Numbered from the stretch's first letter, positions 25,298 to 34,458 are shown. The stretch is 38,329 bases of DNA from Planctomycetia bacterium (GCA_030527185.1 JAUNBF010000036.1:1-38329), one strand, 5' to 3'. Program-made: numbers and translations. The notes: generated by a model not told the origin, from the sequence alone.

Positions 25298-27646
25298 TCA
25301 TTTCGTATTTTTACGCCGTTGATACATCAAAAAAACAATTCCCAACAGAAGCATTCCCCACGTGGCAGGTTCAGGAACGTTCTGCCCGGCCAGTCCAGTC
25401 AGCGAAACATTCATGGAATTGGCGGTATTGTAAAGGCTCCAGTCCCAAGCCAAAATCCCGCTACCGTCGGCACTGAAAAGCGAGGAAAGCTGAATCACCC
25501 CCACATCCAATACGGAAGCATTTTCCATGCCATTCTCGGAAGCCATCCAAAGAGCCAAATCTGCCGTTGCGTCCAAGTCGTTGAGACCATCGAAAGAAAG
25601 CTGAACGTTGAAATAGCCACTTTCGCCAGTGAAATTCAAATATCCCATGGTTCCGTAAGCAGTGCCAATCGACAACATTCCACTATTCAGGGAAAGGGTT
25701 TCCGAAAAACGCAAATCGTCATTCAGTTGAACCGTACGATCATTTTCAGCCGTTTCCCAAATGCTAGTATTGGAAATCTTAAACGAATCATTTCCGCCAT
25801 TCGCATTCAACAACGTATATTTTGCCGCCGCCACTTCCGGTGTCCAGCAGGCCAAGCCACCCGCAACACCCAGGGTCACTGTCCCGGATTGCGAATACGT
25901 TTTGCCCACTTCCAGACACCCCAACCCCGTCGAATCTGCCAGAAAATGCAACGTGCCTCTGCCGCCAGAATACGTCGTAAAATTCTCGGTCGTCTTTACC
26001 GAAACATCTTTGCCCACAATTTGCAACAACCCTTTTCCCGTCCCCCTTCCAACGTCAATTACGGCAGCCGTCAAACTTCCCCCCTGAGAAACTCGAATCG
26101 TCCCATTTCCATCCTGAGCAATGTTGATATTTTTATCCGCCTGCAAAATCCCGCCAACGATGTCGATCACCGCCGTGGAACCGGCAGCATCCCCCACATA
26201 CATCTGTCCGTGAGATGAACCTGTGTCGTACAATTTTCCGCCGGAAGAGATCGTAACGTTGATGGTATTCTCTCTCTGTCCGAACCAAAAACCGTCCGCC
26301 TGCAACAGCCCCCCTTCCGAAACTTCCACCTGAATCGTCGTTCCCGTTTGGCCGGGAGTATCTCCGCCAAAATTACGCCCGAAATAAAGCCTTCCGTCAA
26401 AAATGGCCTGTGCCTGATCCGTTACCGTCAAAGAGCCACCATTTAACGAGGAAGAGGTGTTTCCTGTTGTTTTCAGCAAACTCCCTTCTCCCGAAACGGT
26501 AATGTTGGCTGCTCCCGCCGACTTGGCACCTTCCAGGTATCCAGCCTGAAGAAGTCCGCCATTGGTAACCTCCACATTCGTTGTCCCGGTAGAACGATTC
26601 CCAAGCCCCATAAAATTGGTCACACTTACCGAACTGCCCTCACCGTCGATTTTTAACGTGGTGTTCCCCGTTTCTCTGGAAATGGCGGTCTGCAGAACGT
26701 TGATTCGACCACCCTTTTCCACCGTTATGATCGAGGTTGAATCGGTCGCGATTCCCGTGATAAGAGAATCCGCTGTCACCACACCCTTTTCACCAACGTA
26801 AAGTTCCGCTGTTCTATTGGAAAAGTAGGTTTGTGTCAACTGCTGTGTTAATTGTAAATTTTCTGTGGTCGTTAAGGTTCCCGACTGAACCGATATTTTC
26901 CCGGAATTTTCAATCAATTTAGCCGTAACCGTTCCATTTTGAATGTCCAAAATTCCATTTGCAACCCGCCCGATATTCAAAATTGCAAACGACGCGGTTC
27001 CAGATGAAGTCGCGGTTCCAATCGTGATGGTTCCTGTTTTGGAAGCTACACTATCATAGCCACCACTTCCCAGGAAAAAATCTTTCGTCGCTTTCAAAGA
27101 ACCATTTCCACTCACAGTCATTGTCGCGTCCCCTTTATGACCAAAATACATGGGAGAACTTGTGGAAAGCGTTCCACCGTCGATTTTGATCAAAGCGTTC
27201 CCTAAATTGCTGTCGCCAATATAGGAAGCGTTCGGGTCTGTCTCGCCAGTAAGCGTCAACGTTGAGCCGCCTGAAATCTCGATGGTTCCCGTCTGATCAT
27301 TGTTTCCCATGGAAAATCTCGGTGCCGTGAAGGAAGCTCCGTCCACAAGAATCAACGTTCCTGCGGCATTAGCAAACCCAACACGAAGCCGGGAAGCGGT
27401 CGTCACCGTTGCGTTATCTACCGTCAATTGGGTATCCGTCGTATTATTTCCAATAATTACTTGATTATCATCCGTCAACGTAACCGTCCCCGACGTGATC
27501 CATTTTCCAGTGCGTGTCACATCCTCCACCCAATTGGTGGTACCGGAATAGACTCCTGAATCTCCTCCATTCCAGACATAACCACCCCAGACGGTGGAAA
27601 AGGTGGTGAGTACGCCTGCCAAAAACATTCCCAAACGTATTTCCAT
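25298..27646 (-). CDS. PEP-CTERM protein with repetitive beta-helix passenger
   Basis: A 782-residue exported protein. The signal peptide is MEIRLGMFLAGVLTTFSTVWG, followed by YVWNGGDSGVYSGTTNW, a start common in autotransporter-associated beta-strand proteins. About 600 residues of Gly/Thr/Ser-rich repeats follow (LILVDGASF, TIEISGGSTLTL, ALIKIDGGTL, TMTVSGNGSLKA), fitting a parallel beta-helix. The C terminus is a PEP-CTERM signal: VPEPATWGMLLLGIVFLMY then QRRKNTK. There is no outer-membrane barrel, unlike the 3428-7026 gene. GAGG lies before ATG 27646. It is the third gene of the operon, 27 bases after the phosphoesterase gene. Confidence 0.9.
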   Translation of the reverse strand: MEIRLGMFLAGVLTTFSTVWGGYVWNGGDSGVYSGTTNWVEDVTRTGKWITSGTVTLTDDNQVIIGNNTTDTQLTVDNATVTTASRLRVGFANAAGTLILVDGASFTAPRFSMGNNDQTGTIEISGGSTLTLTGETDPNASYIGDSNLGNALIKIDGGTLSTSSPMYFGHKGDATMTVSGNGSLKATKDFFLGSGGYDSVASKTGTITIGTATSSGTASFAILNIGRVANGILDIQNGTVTAKLIENSGKISVQSGTLTTTENLQLTQQLTQTYFSNRTAELYVGEKGVVTADSLITGIATDSTSIITVEKGGRINVLQTAISRETGNTTLKIDGEGSSVSVTNFMGLGNRSTGTTNVEVTNGGLLQAGYLEGAKSAGAANITVSGEGSLLKTTGNTSSSLNGGSLTVTDQAQAIFDGRLYFGRNFGGDTPGQTGTTIQVEVSEGGLLQADGFWFGQRENTINVTISSGGKLYDTGSSHGQMYVGDAAGSTAVIDIVGGILQADKNINIAQDGNGTIRVSQGGSLTAAVIDVGRGTGKGLLQIVGKDVSVKTTENFTTYSGGRGTLHFLADSTGLGCLEVGKTYSQSGTVTLGVAGGLACWTPEVAAAKYTLLNANGGNDSFKISNTSIWETAENDRTVQLNDDLRFSETLSLNSGMLSIGTAYGTMGYLNFTGESGYFNVQLSFDGLNDLDATADLALWMASENGMENASVLDVGVIQLSSLFSADGSGILAWDWSLYNTANSMNVSLTGLAGQNVPEPATWGMLLLGIVFLMYQRRKNTK

Positions 27647-27673
27647 GATTCTTTTTCCTCGTTTTAGAAAGGG

Positions 27674-29674
27674 TTAAAATTTCTTCATTTCTTCGGTCAA
27701 TCGAAAAATGGCGGCTCGGCGAGACCATACCATATCGGGGTCAAACGTCACCGGGCGGCAGATAAATTCGTAACGATCCAGTTGCAAATAACAAAAACCC
27801 TGGTGGTCGGCACCATCGGCACTGTACGCGGTACTCTGCAAGGAAAGCGTCCGTGGCGTATCTTTCGACCGATCGTTCCAACCGTGCGAATGGCCGTGAA
27901 TCCAGGCGACAAACGACGGTGGAAGCGTTTCCGTCCCTTCCCATTTCACCTCTGCCAGAGGATGGTGCGAAACGACAAAAACCGGCTTTCCGCTCTGGCG
28001 GTACGTTTCCAGCGTCGTTTTCAACCACGTTTCCTGCGTATTTCCAAGATTTTCCTCCGACGTGTCCAACAGCAGAAAATCGGCTCGCGGCATCTCCAAC
28101 CGATTTACCCAACGCTCGGCCACGAGTGATTTTTCCTGGCGATATTCCGGGAAAACCTCGAAAAGCGTCGTTCGGCAATCGTTTTCGCCCAGGCAAAACT
28201 GAAGTGGAATCCCCACCGCCATCAGAGGTTCCAGTTCCTTCCGAACCGCCTTGTAACCTTCCCGATCTCCACGCGAATCGACCAAATCGCCCACCAGCAC
28301 CACCGCTGCCGGACGGGGACGCAGTGCCAGAATCATCCGGCAGACCTCGCGAAATTTCTCCAGATTTTCCGGCTTATCTTTGCCTACATGTGCGTCTGCC
28401 ACGAAAATGACCTGGTGTTCGTCCACCACTTTCCGGGCAGGGACGGGGTTCCAGACCAACTCGCCCATCGGGATTTCCGTCACGTCCGTCGTTTTCCCCG
28501 CCGACACCGTTGGCTTCGGCAAATAACCGCTCAGGCAGGCATGGCTCATCGCCCGAATCTGGTGGGTGATTCCCCACACGCCCGTGTGCAACCGATTTTT
28601 CTTCCGAAACATCTCCTCGACGAACGTCTTCTGCTCCGGTGACAGCACAAATTGCGGCAAAATCATCTGCGAAATGGAAATTTCCGCATATTCCGCCAGA
28701 TTGTTGTTCCTGCGAACACCCTCGTAACGGACGTTGGCAAAATCTTTGGCATATTCCATCGCCTCAAGGATCTTCGCCTTCACCGCCTCGTCCGGCTCCA
28801 CCTGATACATCAGGCTCAGCGAACATTGCATCTGGTAAAAACTGTACGTCGGCACCCACGCCTGAACTTCCCGCAACGGCTTGTCCCGCAGTCCCAGCGA
28901 CTCCACGATCGACGGCTCACAAAATTCCCGATACCAGTCGAAATACTTCGCTTCCCCCGTCACGTCCCAGGCCGCCGCGTAAATCATCGGCAAACGGGCC
29001 GCTTCGTGTGCGTAAACGTGCCACATTTTGTGCAGGCCACGCGGGTCTTTCGTCCCGTCCGCTCGCAGAAAACTGTAATCGTTCTCCGCCACCACCTGTT
29101 CCCGTGCCGCGTCCGCCAGTTCGCTCAACAACAGCCGAATCTCCTGCCGACTCGCCTCACTGCAAAGAGGGCTGCGGTAATACTCCCACAAACCTTCCAC
29201 GTAATGCGTGTACTGATCCCGTGAGGAGGTGATGTACGTGCTTTTTCCATCCTCTGCCGACAGACCCCGCGTGACATAACCCCGCACACCATGCGCCGAC
29301 CCCAACATCCGCAGCCCGACATAAGCGTCGTACGCTAACGGACGAATCGTCTCATCACCCGTCGCCTCGTACCACTGCACATACCCAACCAGCACCGTGC
29401 CCATGCACAACGCGCAGTCTGCCAGGGCACTTCCATAACCAACCGGATTCGGATTCAACTCCTGGATCTGTTCCACCGTATGCTGCCGGGAAACGGGGGA
29501 AGCGTACCAGACATGCGTGAGAGGGGAATAATACTCCTGAAAAGACTGGAGTTTTTCAAACAATTCTCGTGCCAGCGTGTCGCTTTCATCCTGCGTAAAA
29601 AACGTTTTTTCCTCACCCTGAGCCACCACCGCGCACAAAAGGAAAAAACCGCATAAAAACCATCGTTTCATCAT
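27674..29674 (-). CDS. Secreted alpha/alpha-toroid and metallophosphoesterase fusion
   Basis: A 666-residue exported protein. A signal peptide (RWFLCGFFLLCAVVAQG) is followed by a helical region of about 380 residues (ALADCALCMGTVLVGYVQWY, MWHVYAHEAARLPMIYAAAW) that resembles the alpha/alpha toroid of polysaccharide-degrading enzymes, a tentative call. From about residue 420 is a calcineurin-like phosphoesterase: VIFVADAHVGKD, VLVGDLVDSRGD, LGENDCR, VVSHHPL and WIHGHSHG. The usual GNHD/E motif is replaced by GEND, losing the common His. Substrate unknown. ATG 29674 is chosen (ATG 29671 next; TTG 29683 possible). It starts 18 bases after the DUF1559 stop. Confidence 0.8.
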   Translation of the reverse strand: MMKRWFLCGFFLLCAVVAQGEEKTFFTQDESDTLARELFEKLQSFQEYYSPLTHVWYASPVSRQHTVEQIQELNPNPVGYGSALADCALCMGTVLVGYVQWYEATGDETIRPLAYDAYVGLRMLGSAHGVRGYVTRGLSAEDGKSTYITSSRDQYTHYVEGLWEYYRSPLCSEASRQEIRLLLSELADAAREQVVAENDYSFLRADGTKDPRGLHKMWHVYAHEAARLPMIYAAAWDVTGEAKYFDWYREFCEPSIVESLGLRDKPLREVQAWVPTYSFYQMQCSLSLMYQVEPDEAVKAKILEAMEYAKDFANVRYEGVRRNNNLAEYAEISISQMILPQFVLSPEQKTFVEEMFRKKNRLHTGVWGITHQIRAMSHACLSGYLPKPTVSAGKTTDVTEIPMGELVWNPVPARKVVDEHQVIFVADAHVGKDKPENLEKFREVCRMILALRPRPAAVVLVGDLVDSRGDREGYKAVRKELEPLMAVGIPLQFCLGENDCRTTLFEVFPEYRQEKSLVAERWVNRLEMPRADFLLLDTSEENLGNTQETWLKTTLETYRQSGKPVFVVSHHPLAEVKWEGTETLPPSFVAWIHGHSHGWNDRSKDTPRTLSLQSTAYSADGADHQGFCYLQLDRYEFICRPVTFDPDMVWSRRAAIFRLTEEMKKF

Positions 29675-29692
29675 CTTTTTCAACTTTCTGTA

Positions 29693-30724
29693 TCATTCCG
29701 GCAACTGAACCGGTTCCCTATCTGCCTTTTTACCCAAATAACTGTGAACTCTCGCGTCGATACTGTAAGAAACACGGTGTACCGAGCCGTCGCACATCAC
29801 GACGCCCCACGCTCCCGCATGCGCACTTCCAAATGCCTTGGCCGTTTCCAGCCCAACTCGATCCTGGTACGGGCAATACATCCGTGCCTCATCATAAAGC
29901 GTATACCGCAAAACATCGTCGTTGACCCCGACCCACGCCACGGTATCGTCGTTGCCATCCTTCTTCGGCGACGTATAGTACTGCGGATCCACAAACTTTT
30001 CGCCAAAAAGGTATGTATTACTCGTTCCGTCCTGGACTTCTGCTATGGAAACTTCACTTTTGCCCGACACGATGCCTGTTTTTCCACCATTGACCACGGT
30101 ACTTTTCCCCACCGCCACCGTTTTTACGCTAAATCCCACACCGTCGTAACCGTCGGCACTGTTCGCCGCATAATCCGTTTTACAGCAGTGCGTAATCGCG
30201 GACATGTTGACCGGCGACGTGGAGCCGTTAAAAGGATAGACCAGAGCAGGGCGACGCGAAGGACAATAAAAAAGACTTACCACCACCCCCGCACGAATTG
30301 CCGCCTGTTCTTTTTGCACATCGTCAATCTCTTCCACGCCATTTTGCCCCAGACTCCAAAGTGCTTGCTGCTCCAGATAGGGCAACAGAGAATAACACCA
30401 TGAGCCAGGCTGATTCCCTCGAAAACCGAGATCGGGGTCGCCCACCCATTGCGGATACCAACCTCCACTGGGAAAAATCTGATGGGATGTTTCCAGATTC
30501 AACGCTGCCAGCCCCTGCTGCCGCAGGTGGTTGTTGCACTGCATCTGCCGCGCCGCTTCGCGTGCCTGTTGCACCGCAGGTAAGAGAAGGCCAACAAGCA
30601 TTCCGATAATCGCAATTACAACGAGAAGCTCAACCAGAGTAAAGCCAGAAATCTTTTTTAAGCAATCTGTGTACCCCCCCCCCCTTCTGCATTTTAACGT
30701 TTTCGGTCCGATAGACAATCTCAT
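29693..30724 (-). CDS. DUF1559 pilin-like protein with a poly-G leader (frame ON at G11)
   Basis: A 343-residue relative of the protein at 22862, with the same prepilin core ([17 protein letters not shown], then [20 protein letters not shown]) and H-X9-DG motif ([13 protein letters not shown]). Its leader is unusual, about 27 residues ([17 protein letters not shown], then [10 protein letters not shown]) and not about 4. The GGG is encoded by the G11 tract. The core start [11 protein letters not shown] lines up with MKKGFTLVE of the relative, but no normal start codon is present there (TTA). ATG 30724 with AAGGTGG upstream is in frame at G11; an ATG at 30746 would be in frame at G10. It heads the operon with the phosphoesterase, PEP-CTERM and DUF4832 genes. 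Confidence 0.88.
   Translation of the reverse strand: MRLSIGPKTLKCRRGGGYTDCLKKISGFTLVELLVVIAIIGMLVGLLLPAVQQAREAARQMQCNNHLRQQGLAALNLETSHQIFPSGGWYPQWVGDPDLGFRGNQPGSWCYSLLPYLEQQALWSLGQNGVEEIDDVQKEQAAIRAGVVVSLFYCPSRRPALVYPFNGSTSPVNMSAITHCCKTDYAANSADGYDGVGFSVKTVAVGKSTVVNGGKTGIVSGKSEVSIAEVQDGTSNTYLFGEKFVDPQYYTSPKKDGNDDTVAWVGVNDDVLRYTLYDEARMYCPYQDRVGLETAKAFGSAHAGAWGVVMCDGSVHRVSYSIDARVHSYLGKKADREPVQLPE
30674..30684 (-). repeat. Poly-G tract on the minus strand (G11), probable phase-variation switch
   Basis: Eleven C on the plus strand, read as G on the coding strand, lie in the leader region of the DUF1559 gene. Present length keeps ATG 30724 in frame with the prepilin core. Confidence 0.88.
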
Positions 30725-30771
30725 ATCCGGCACCCACCTTCTTCATTAAACATGATTCGCATTCCCTATTC

Positions 30772-30800
30772 AGTATAACAGAAATTTTCTGTAATTTCAA
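30772..30800 (-). promoter_or_regulatory. sigma70-type promoter of the DUF1559-headed operon
   Basis: On the minus strand TTGAAA (30800-30795) is followed after 17 bases by TATACT (30777-30772). Transcription would begin near 30765, about 41 bases before ATG 30724. Confidence 0.7.
30778..30792. promoter_or_regulatory. 15-bp dyad inside the promoter spacer, candidate operator
   Basis: ACAGAAA, one central base, TTTCTGT is a perfect 7-1-7 inverted repeat lying entirely between the -35 and -10 boxes. A repressor binding here would block the promoter. No regulator is known; chance is possible in AT-rich DNA. Confidence 0.45.
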
Positions 30801-30877
30801 GAGATTGGAAAAAATAACTGGAAAAATATTTCCCAAACAGAAAAAAACGTTGTTACTTTTTCCTTATTTTTTCACAT

Positions 30878-32443
30878 TTACCATTCGGACGCTTGCAGGG
30901 CTTTTTGAACCACCTTTTTCATCTCCTCAAGCGGAGGCGCCACGCCCGTGAAAAGTTGGAATTGCAGGCCTGCCTGGCGCACAAACATCGACAGACCACC
31001 GACCGTCGCGCAACCACATTCCTCCGCCTCGCGAATCAACAACGTCTTTTCCGGGTTGTAAACCGCGTCGAAAACGAGCATCGACGGACGGAGAAAACTC
31101 CCGTCAAACGGCGTTTCCCGGACTTTCGGCGACATGCCAAGCGGTGTGGCATTGACCAGTAACCGAGGTTGCGCAAAATGCCGCTCTTCCCAGGGAACGA
31201 CTTGCGAAGAGAGACCGTCTTCCTGAAGTTTGGAACAAAGCGATTCCGCACGCAGCTGATCCACATCGGTCAAAATCAGGGTCGCTCCCCGGCGTCCCAG
31301 GCCGACCGCCAACGCTTTTCCCACACCGCCAGCCCCCAAAATCAGTGCCGTCATTCCGCTCAGGGGCTTCCCACGCACCTCTCCCGTCTGCGGGTCGTCG
31401 AGTGGCTCCACCCAGTCGATGTGCTGCGGAATGGCCGCGTTGGCGACTTCCGCGAAACTCTCCATCGCCGCCTGATAATCGGTGTTCGTTCCCACGCAAC
31501 GTCCCTCCTGCCAGAGAATCGTGTTGCACGCGCCGATCACCCGCACGGACGTGTCCACCTCGTCCAACATCGGCAGAACCGCTTCTTTGTGTGGAATCGT
31601 GACGCTCACCCCCCGCAGATTCCACTTCCGTGGAGCTTTTTCCAGAAATGCCCCGACATCCTCTTTCGGAACACGCAGCGGCAGGTAGACCGAATCGTTC
31701 AACCCCCGTTCGACAAACGCCCGGTTGTGAATCAGCGGACTGAGCGAATGCCCCACAGGATCGGCCATCACGCCGTAAATTTTCGTCTCTCGCGTAATCT
31801 GATTCACCCGATACCACTGCAACATTTCCTCAAACGGAACCTGTCCCGGTGCCACCGCGTTTCGCTTGTCCGAACACGCAAACGTAAAAGGAGAACCCAA
31901 ACTGGGGCACAAAACCCGCGAAGGAATCCCCATATCTCCCATGCAAAATCCGACGAGGGGCAGAATTTTCCCTTTTTTCTCGACCAAATCCAGAATCCGA
32001 AAATTGTCTTCCGGCGAATTGGCCAGCGTACAAATCTTCACAATATCCGCGTCCTGAGCCGCCAGACGCTCGAAAATCGCCTCCAAGTCCTCCGGCGTTT
32101 CCTCGAAATTGTGGTAACTCACCACCCGTTTCGTCGAACCGTACCGGGGAATTACCGCCGCCACGCCATCTTCCAGATCGATATAATCGACACCTTCCGC
32201 AATGGCACTGCGCAACAGTATCTGGCGGGAATCTTCCGAACCTTGAAAACGGCCTCCGTCACACGGGCGACGAATCGTGAAGAGAATCGGCGTCGGGCGG
32301 TCTCGCATCAACCGTCGGACATCCATCCGCGTCTGCAAAAAATCGAGACGAATCTCGACCAGTTCCACACCATTTTGTGCCAGAAATCGATGTTCCGCAA
32401 GGACATGACGGTGCCGCCCACGGGCAATGGATACGCAAATCAT
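30878..32443 (-). CDS. aroDE: Bifunctional 3-dehydroquinate dehydratase / shikimate dehydrogenase
   Basis: A 521-residue fusion catalysing two consecutive steps of the shikimate pathway. Residues about 1-215 are type I dehydroquinase: ELVEIRLDFL, catalytic His in VVSYHNFEET and the Schiff-base Lys in DADIVKICTLAN. Residues about 230-521 are AroE: GVMADPVGHSLSPLIHNRAF, SVTIPHKE with the catalytic Lys, GACNT, GTNTDY and an NADP-binding LILGAGGVGKAL. Fused AroD-AroE is known from plants, chlamydiae and some planctomycetes. ATG 32443 fits the family start (MICVSIARG) and has GGGG upstream; the frame is open to 32500. It follows mutL after 41 bases. Confidence 0.94.
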   Translation of the reverse strand: MICVSIARGRHRHVLAEHRFLAQNGVELVEIRLDFLQTRMDVRRLMRDRPTPILFTIRRPCDGGRFQGSEDSRQILLRSAIAEGVDYIDLEDGVAAVIPRYGSTKRVVSYHNFEETPEDLEAIFERLAAQDADIVKICTLANSPEDNFRILDLVEKKGKILPLVGFCMGDMGIPSRVLCPSLGSPFTFACSDKRNAVAPGQVPFEEMLQWYRVNQITRETKIYGVMADPVGHSLSPLIHNRAFVERGLNDSVYLPLRVPKEDVGAFLEKAPRKWNLRGVSVTIPHKEAVLPMLDEVDTSVRVIGACNTILWQEGRCVGTNTDYQAAMESFAEVANAAIPQHIDWVEPLDDPQTGEVRGKPLSGMTALILGAGGVGKALAVGLGRRGATLILTDVDQLRAESLCSKLQEDGLSSQVVPWEERHFAQPRLLVNATPLGMSPKVRETPFDGSFLRPSMLVFDAVYNPEKTLLIREAEECGCATVGGLSMFVRQAGLQFQLFTGVAPPLEEMKKVVQKALQASEW

Positions 32444-32484
32444 AAAATTTCCCCAGATGAAAACTTTTCCAAGGTTTGGGATTC

Positions 32485-34458
32485 TCAAACAATACGGCAA
32501 AACAGTTTATCCAACTCGTGGCAACTCCAAATCAAAACTGCCGGACGACCGTGAGGACAATGATCGGCCTGCGAGCAATCCCGGTACTGATCCAGCAACT
32601 GCTCAATTTCCATCGGCGAAAGCGACTGCCCGGCCTTGACCGCCGCTTTACACGCCACGGTGTGCAGAATGTGATCCACGAATCTTTCCAACGTGAGCTT
32701 ATTTCCCTCATTTTGCAAAAATTCCAGAATCTCCTGCAACAATTCATCCGCCTGAACCCGGCCACCTTTGGAAAAGGTAAACAGGATCGCTGGCAGACCG
32801 TGGACCAAAATCGTGTTTCCGCCGAACGATTCCACCAAAATCCCCATCGACTCCAGCGTCGCGCGGTGTTCCAGCAACTGAGCCGCCTCGGTCGGACGCA
32901 AATCGACTGGTTCGGGAACCAGCAGACGTTGAATTTCCACCGACATCGTTCGCATACGTGATTTCAACGACTCGTACAAAATCCGTTCGTGCATGGCATG
33001 TTGATCGATCACCATCATCCCATCCTCACACTGCGTGACAATATACCGTCGATGAATCTGGATAGCTTTTTGTGGAATCGTTCCAACCGGAGGAGCGTTT
33101 TTTCCACTCGAAACCGCAGATACCTCCTTTTTTTCCTCGGAAATCTCCGTTTTTCCTTCTCCCGATCGTTCCGACGCTCTGGCAACCCGATATGCCGTCG
33201 TTCCTTGACGCGGAATATCCTCAAACGGACGAAACGGCGGGGCAGGGGGGTCTTTTCGCGTTTCCTGCGGCCATTCCAGAACTTTTTGGACGGAAGGAGC
33301 AGGGGAAACTGGAATTGTCGAAAGATTCTCCCCTTTTTGCTCATCCATGTTCCGAAACGTCTCGTTGATGGGGGTAAAGGAGCTTTCCTCCGGCGGAGTA
33401 CCGCCCACATACGTCGAAAGATTCGTCGTCAGGAATTTTTCCCGCAAGGTCGCTAAAAGTTGGCCGTAAACAATCCCGGAATCCTGAAAACGGACTTCCA
33501 TTTTCGTCGGGTGAACATTCACATCCACCAAAGACAATGGCATTTCCAAATCCAGAAAACAGATCGGATAACGATTCGAGACCAACAACCCTCGATACGC
33601 CTCGTTCAACGCGTGTTGCAACGCCCGATCCCGAATCGGACGTCCGTTGAGGAAAAGGAACTGCATCTTCGGATTGCTCCGATAATGATTGGGACGAGCC
33701 ACGTAACCATGGATGTAAATCTCGCCGAACCGCTTCTCCACATACAGCAAATCACCTGCCAATTCCTTCCCTTCAATATCTGCAATCCGCTGAAGGCGAT
33801 CCGGTGTGGCAGGCAAATCGTAAAACATCCTCCCGTTATGTTTCAGCGTCCAGTGAATCTGGGGACTGGAGAGCGCCAGCCGTTGGAACGTTTCGGTAAT
33901 ATGACCAAACTCGGTCGAGGGATTTCGCAAAAATTTCCGACGAACCGGGGTGTTGAAAAAAAGATTCCGAACCTCGATACACGTTCCGGCAGGTGCCCCA
34001 CACGGAACCGGAGCTTCATAGACGCCGCCGACAATGTTCAACTCCGCCCCACTGACCGCTTCCGCCGACTCCAGCCGAATCGCCTCCCCAATCGTCGGCT
34101 TCACATCAGGATTCACGCGACTGCGAACCGTCATGTGGGAAATTTCCGCAATCGAAGCCATTGCTTCCCCACGAAATCCCATGGTCGCGACGCTGAAAAG
34201 GTCTTCCTCCGAACGCAATTTGCTCGTCGCATGGCTCGTCACGGCCAAAACCAGGTCGTCCGCATCCATCCCGCAACCATTGTCCGTAACGCGAATCAGT
34301 TCCGTCCCCCCCTTTTCAATCGCAATATCAATCCGCGTCGCCCCCGCATCCATTGCGTTTTCCGCAACCTCCTTCACCACACTAGCCGGACGCTCAATCA
34401 CTTCGCCCGCCGCGATCTTGTTGATTAAACCAGGAGAAAGTCGCTGTATTCTGGACAT
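32485..34458 (-). CDS. mutL: DNA mismatch repair protein MutL (endonuclease type)
   Basis: A 657-residue MutL. The N-terminal GHKL ATPase is canonical: IAAGEVIERPASVVKE, ENAMDAGATRIDI, TDNGCGMD and TSKL-RSEEDLFSVATMGFRGEA. A variable proline-rich linker of about 100 residues precedes the C-terminal domain. There DQHAMHERILYE (about residue 485) matches the DQHA(X)2E(X)4E nuclease motif, with ACKAAVK (about 602) and CPHGRP (about 634). It should therefore nick DNA itself, as in bacteria without MutH. ATG 34458 has no ribosome binding site; a heptamer array abuts it directly. It lies between ruvB and aroDE on the same strand. Confidence 0.96.
   Translation of the reverse strand: MSRIQRLSPGLINKIAAGEVIERPASVVKEVAENAMDAGATRIDIAIEKGGTELIRVTDNGCGMDADDLVLAVTSHATSKLRSEEDLFSVATMGFRGEAMASIAEISHMTVRSRVNPDVKPTIGEAIRLESAEAVSGAELNIVGGVYEAPVPCGAPAGTCIEVRNLFFNTPVRRKFLRNPSTEFGHITETFQRLALSSPQIHWTLKHNGRMFYDLPATPDRLQRIADIEGKELAGDLLYVEKRFGEIYIHGYVARPNHYRSNPKMQFLFLNGRPIRDRALQHALNEAYRGLLVSNRYPICFLDLEMPLSLVDVNVHPTKMEVRFQDSGIVYGQLLATLREKFLTTNLSTYVGGTPPEESSFTPINETFRNMDEQKGENLSTIPVSPAPSVQKVLEWPQETRKDPPAPPFRPFEDIPRQGTTAYRVARASERSGEGKTEISEEKKEVSAVSSGKNAPPVGTIPQKAIQIHRRYIVTQCEDGMMVIDQHAMHERILYESLKSRMRTMSVEIQRLLVPEPVDLRPTEAAQLLEHRATLESMGILVESFGGNTILVHGLPAILFTFSKGGRVQADELLQEILEFLQNEGNKLTLERFVDHILHTVACKAAVKAGQSLSPMEIEQLLDQYRDCSQADHCPHGRPAVLIWSCHELDKLFCRIV

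Noticed and set aside
31169..32554. Open frame of 461 codons on the plus strand opposite aroDE
   Set aside because: AroDE motifs are complete on the minus strand; the opposite frame is Arg/His-rich with no domain.
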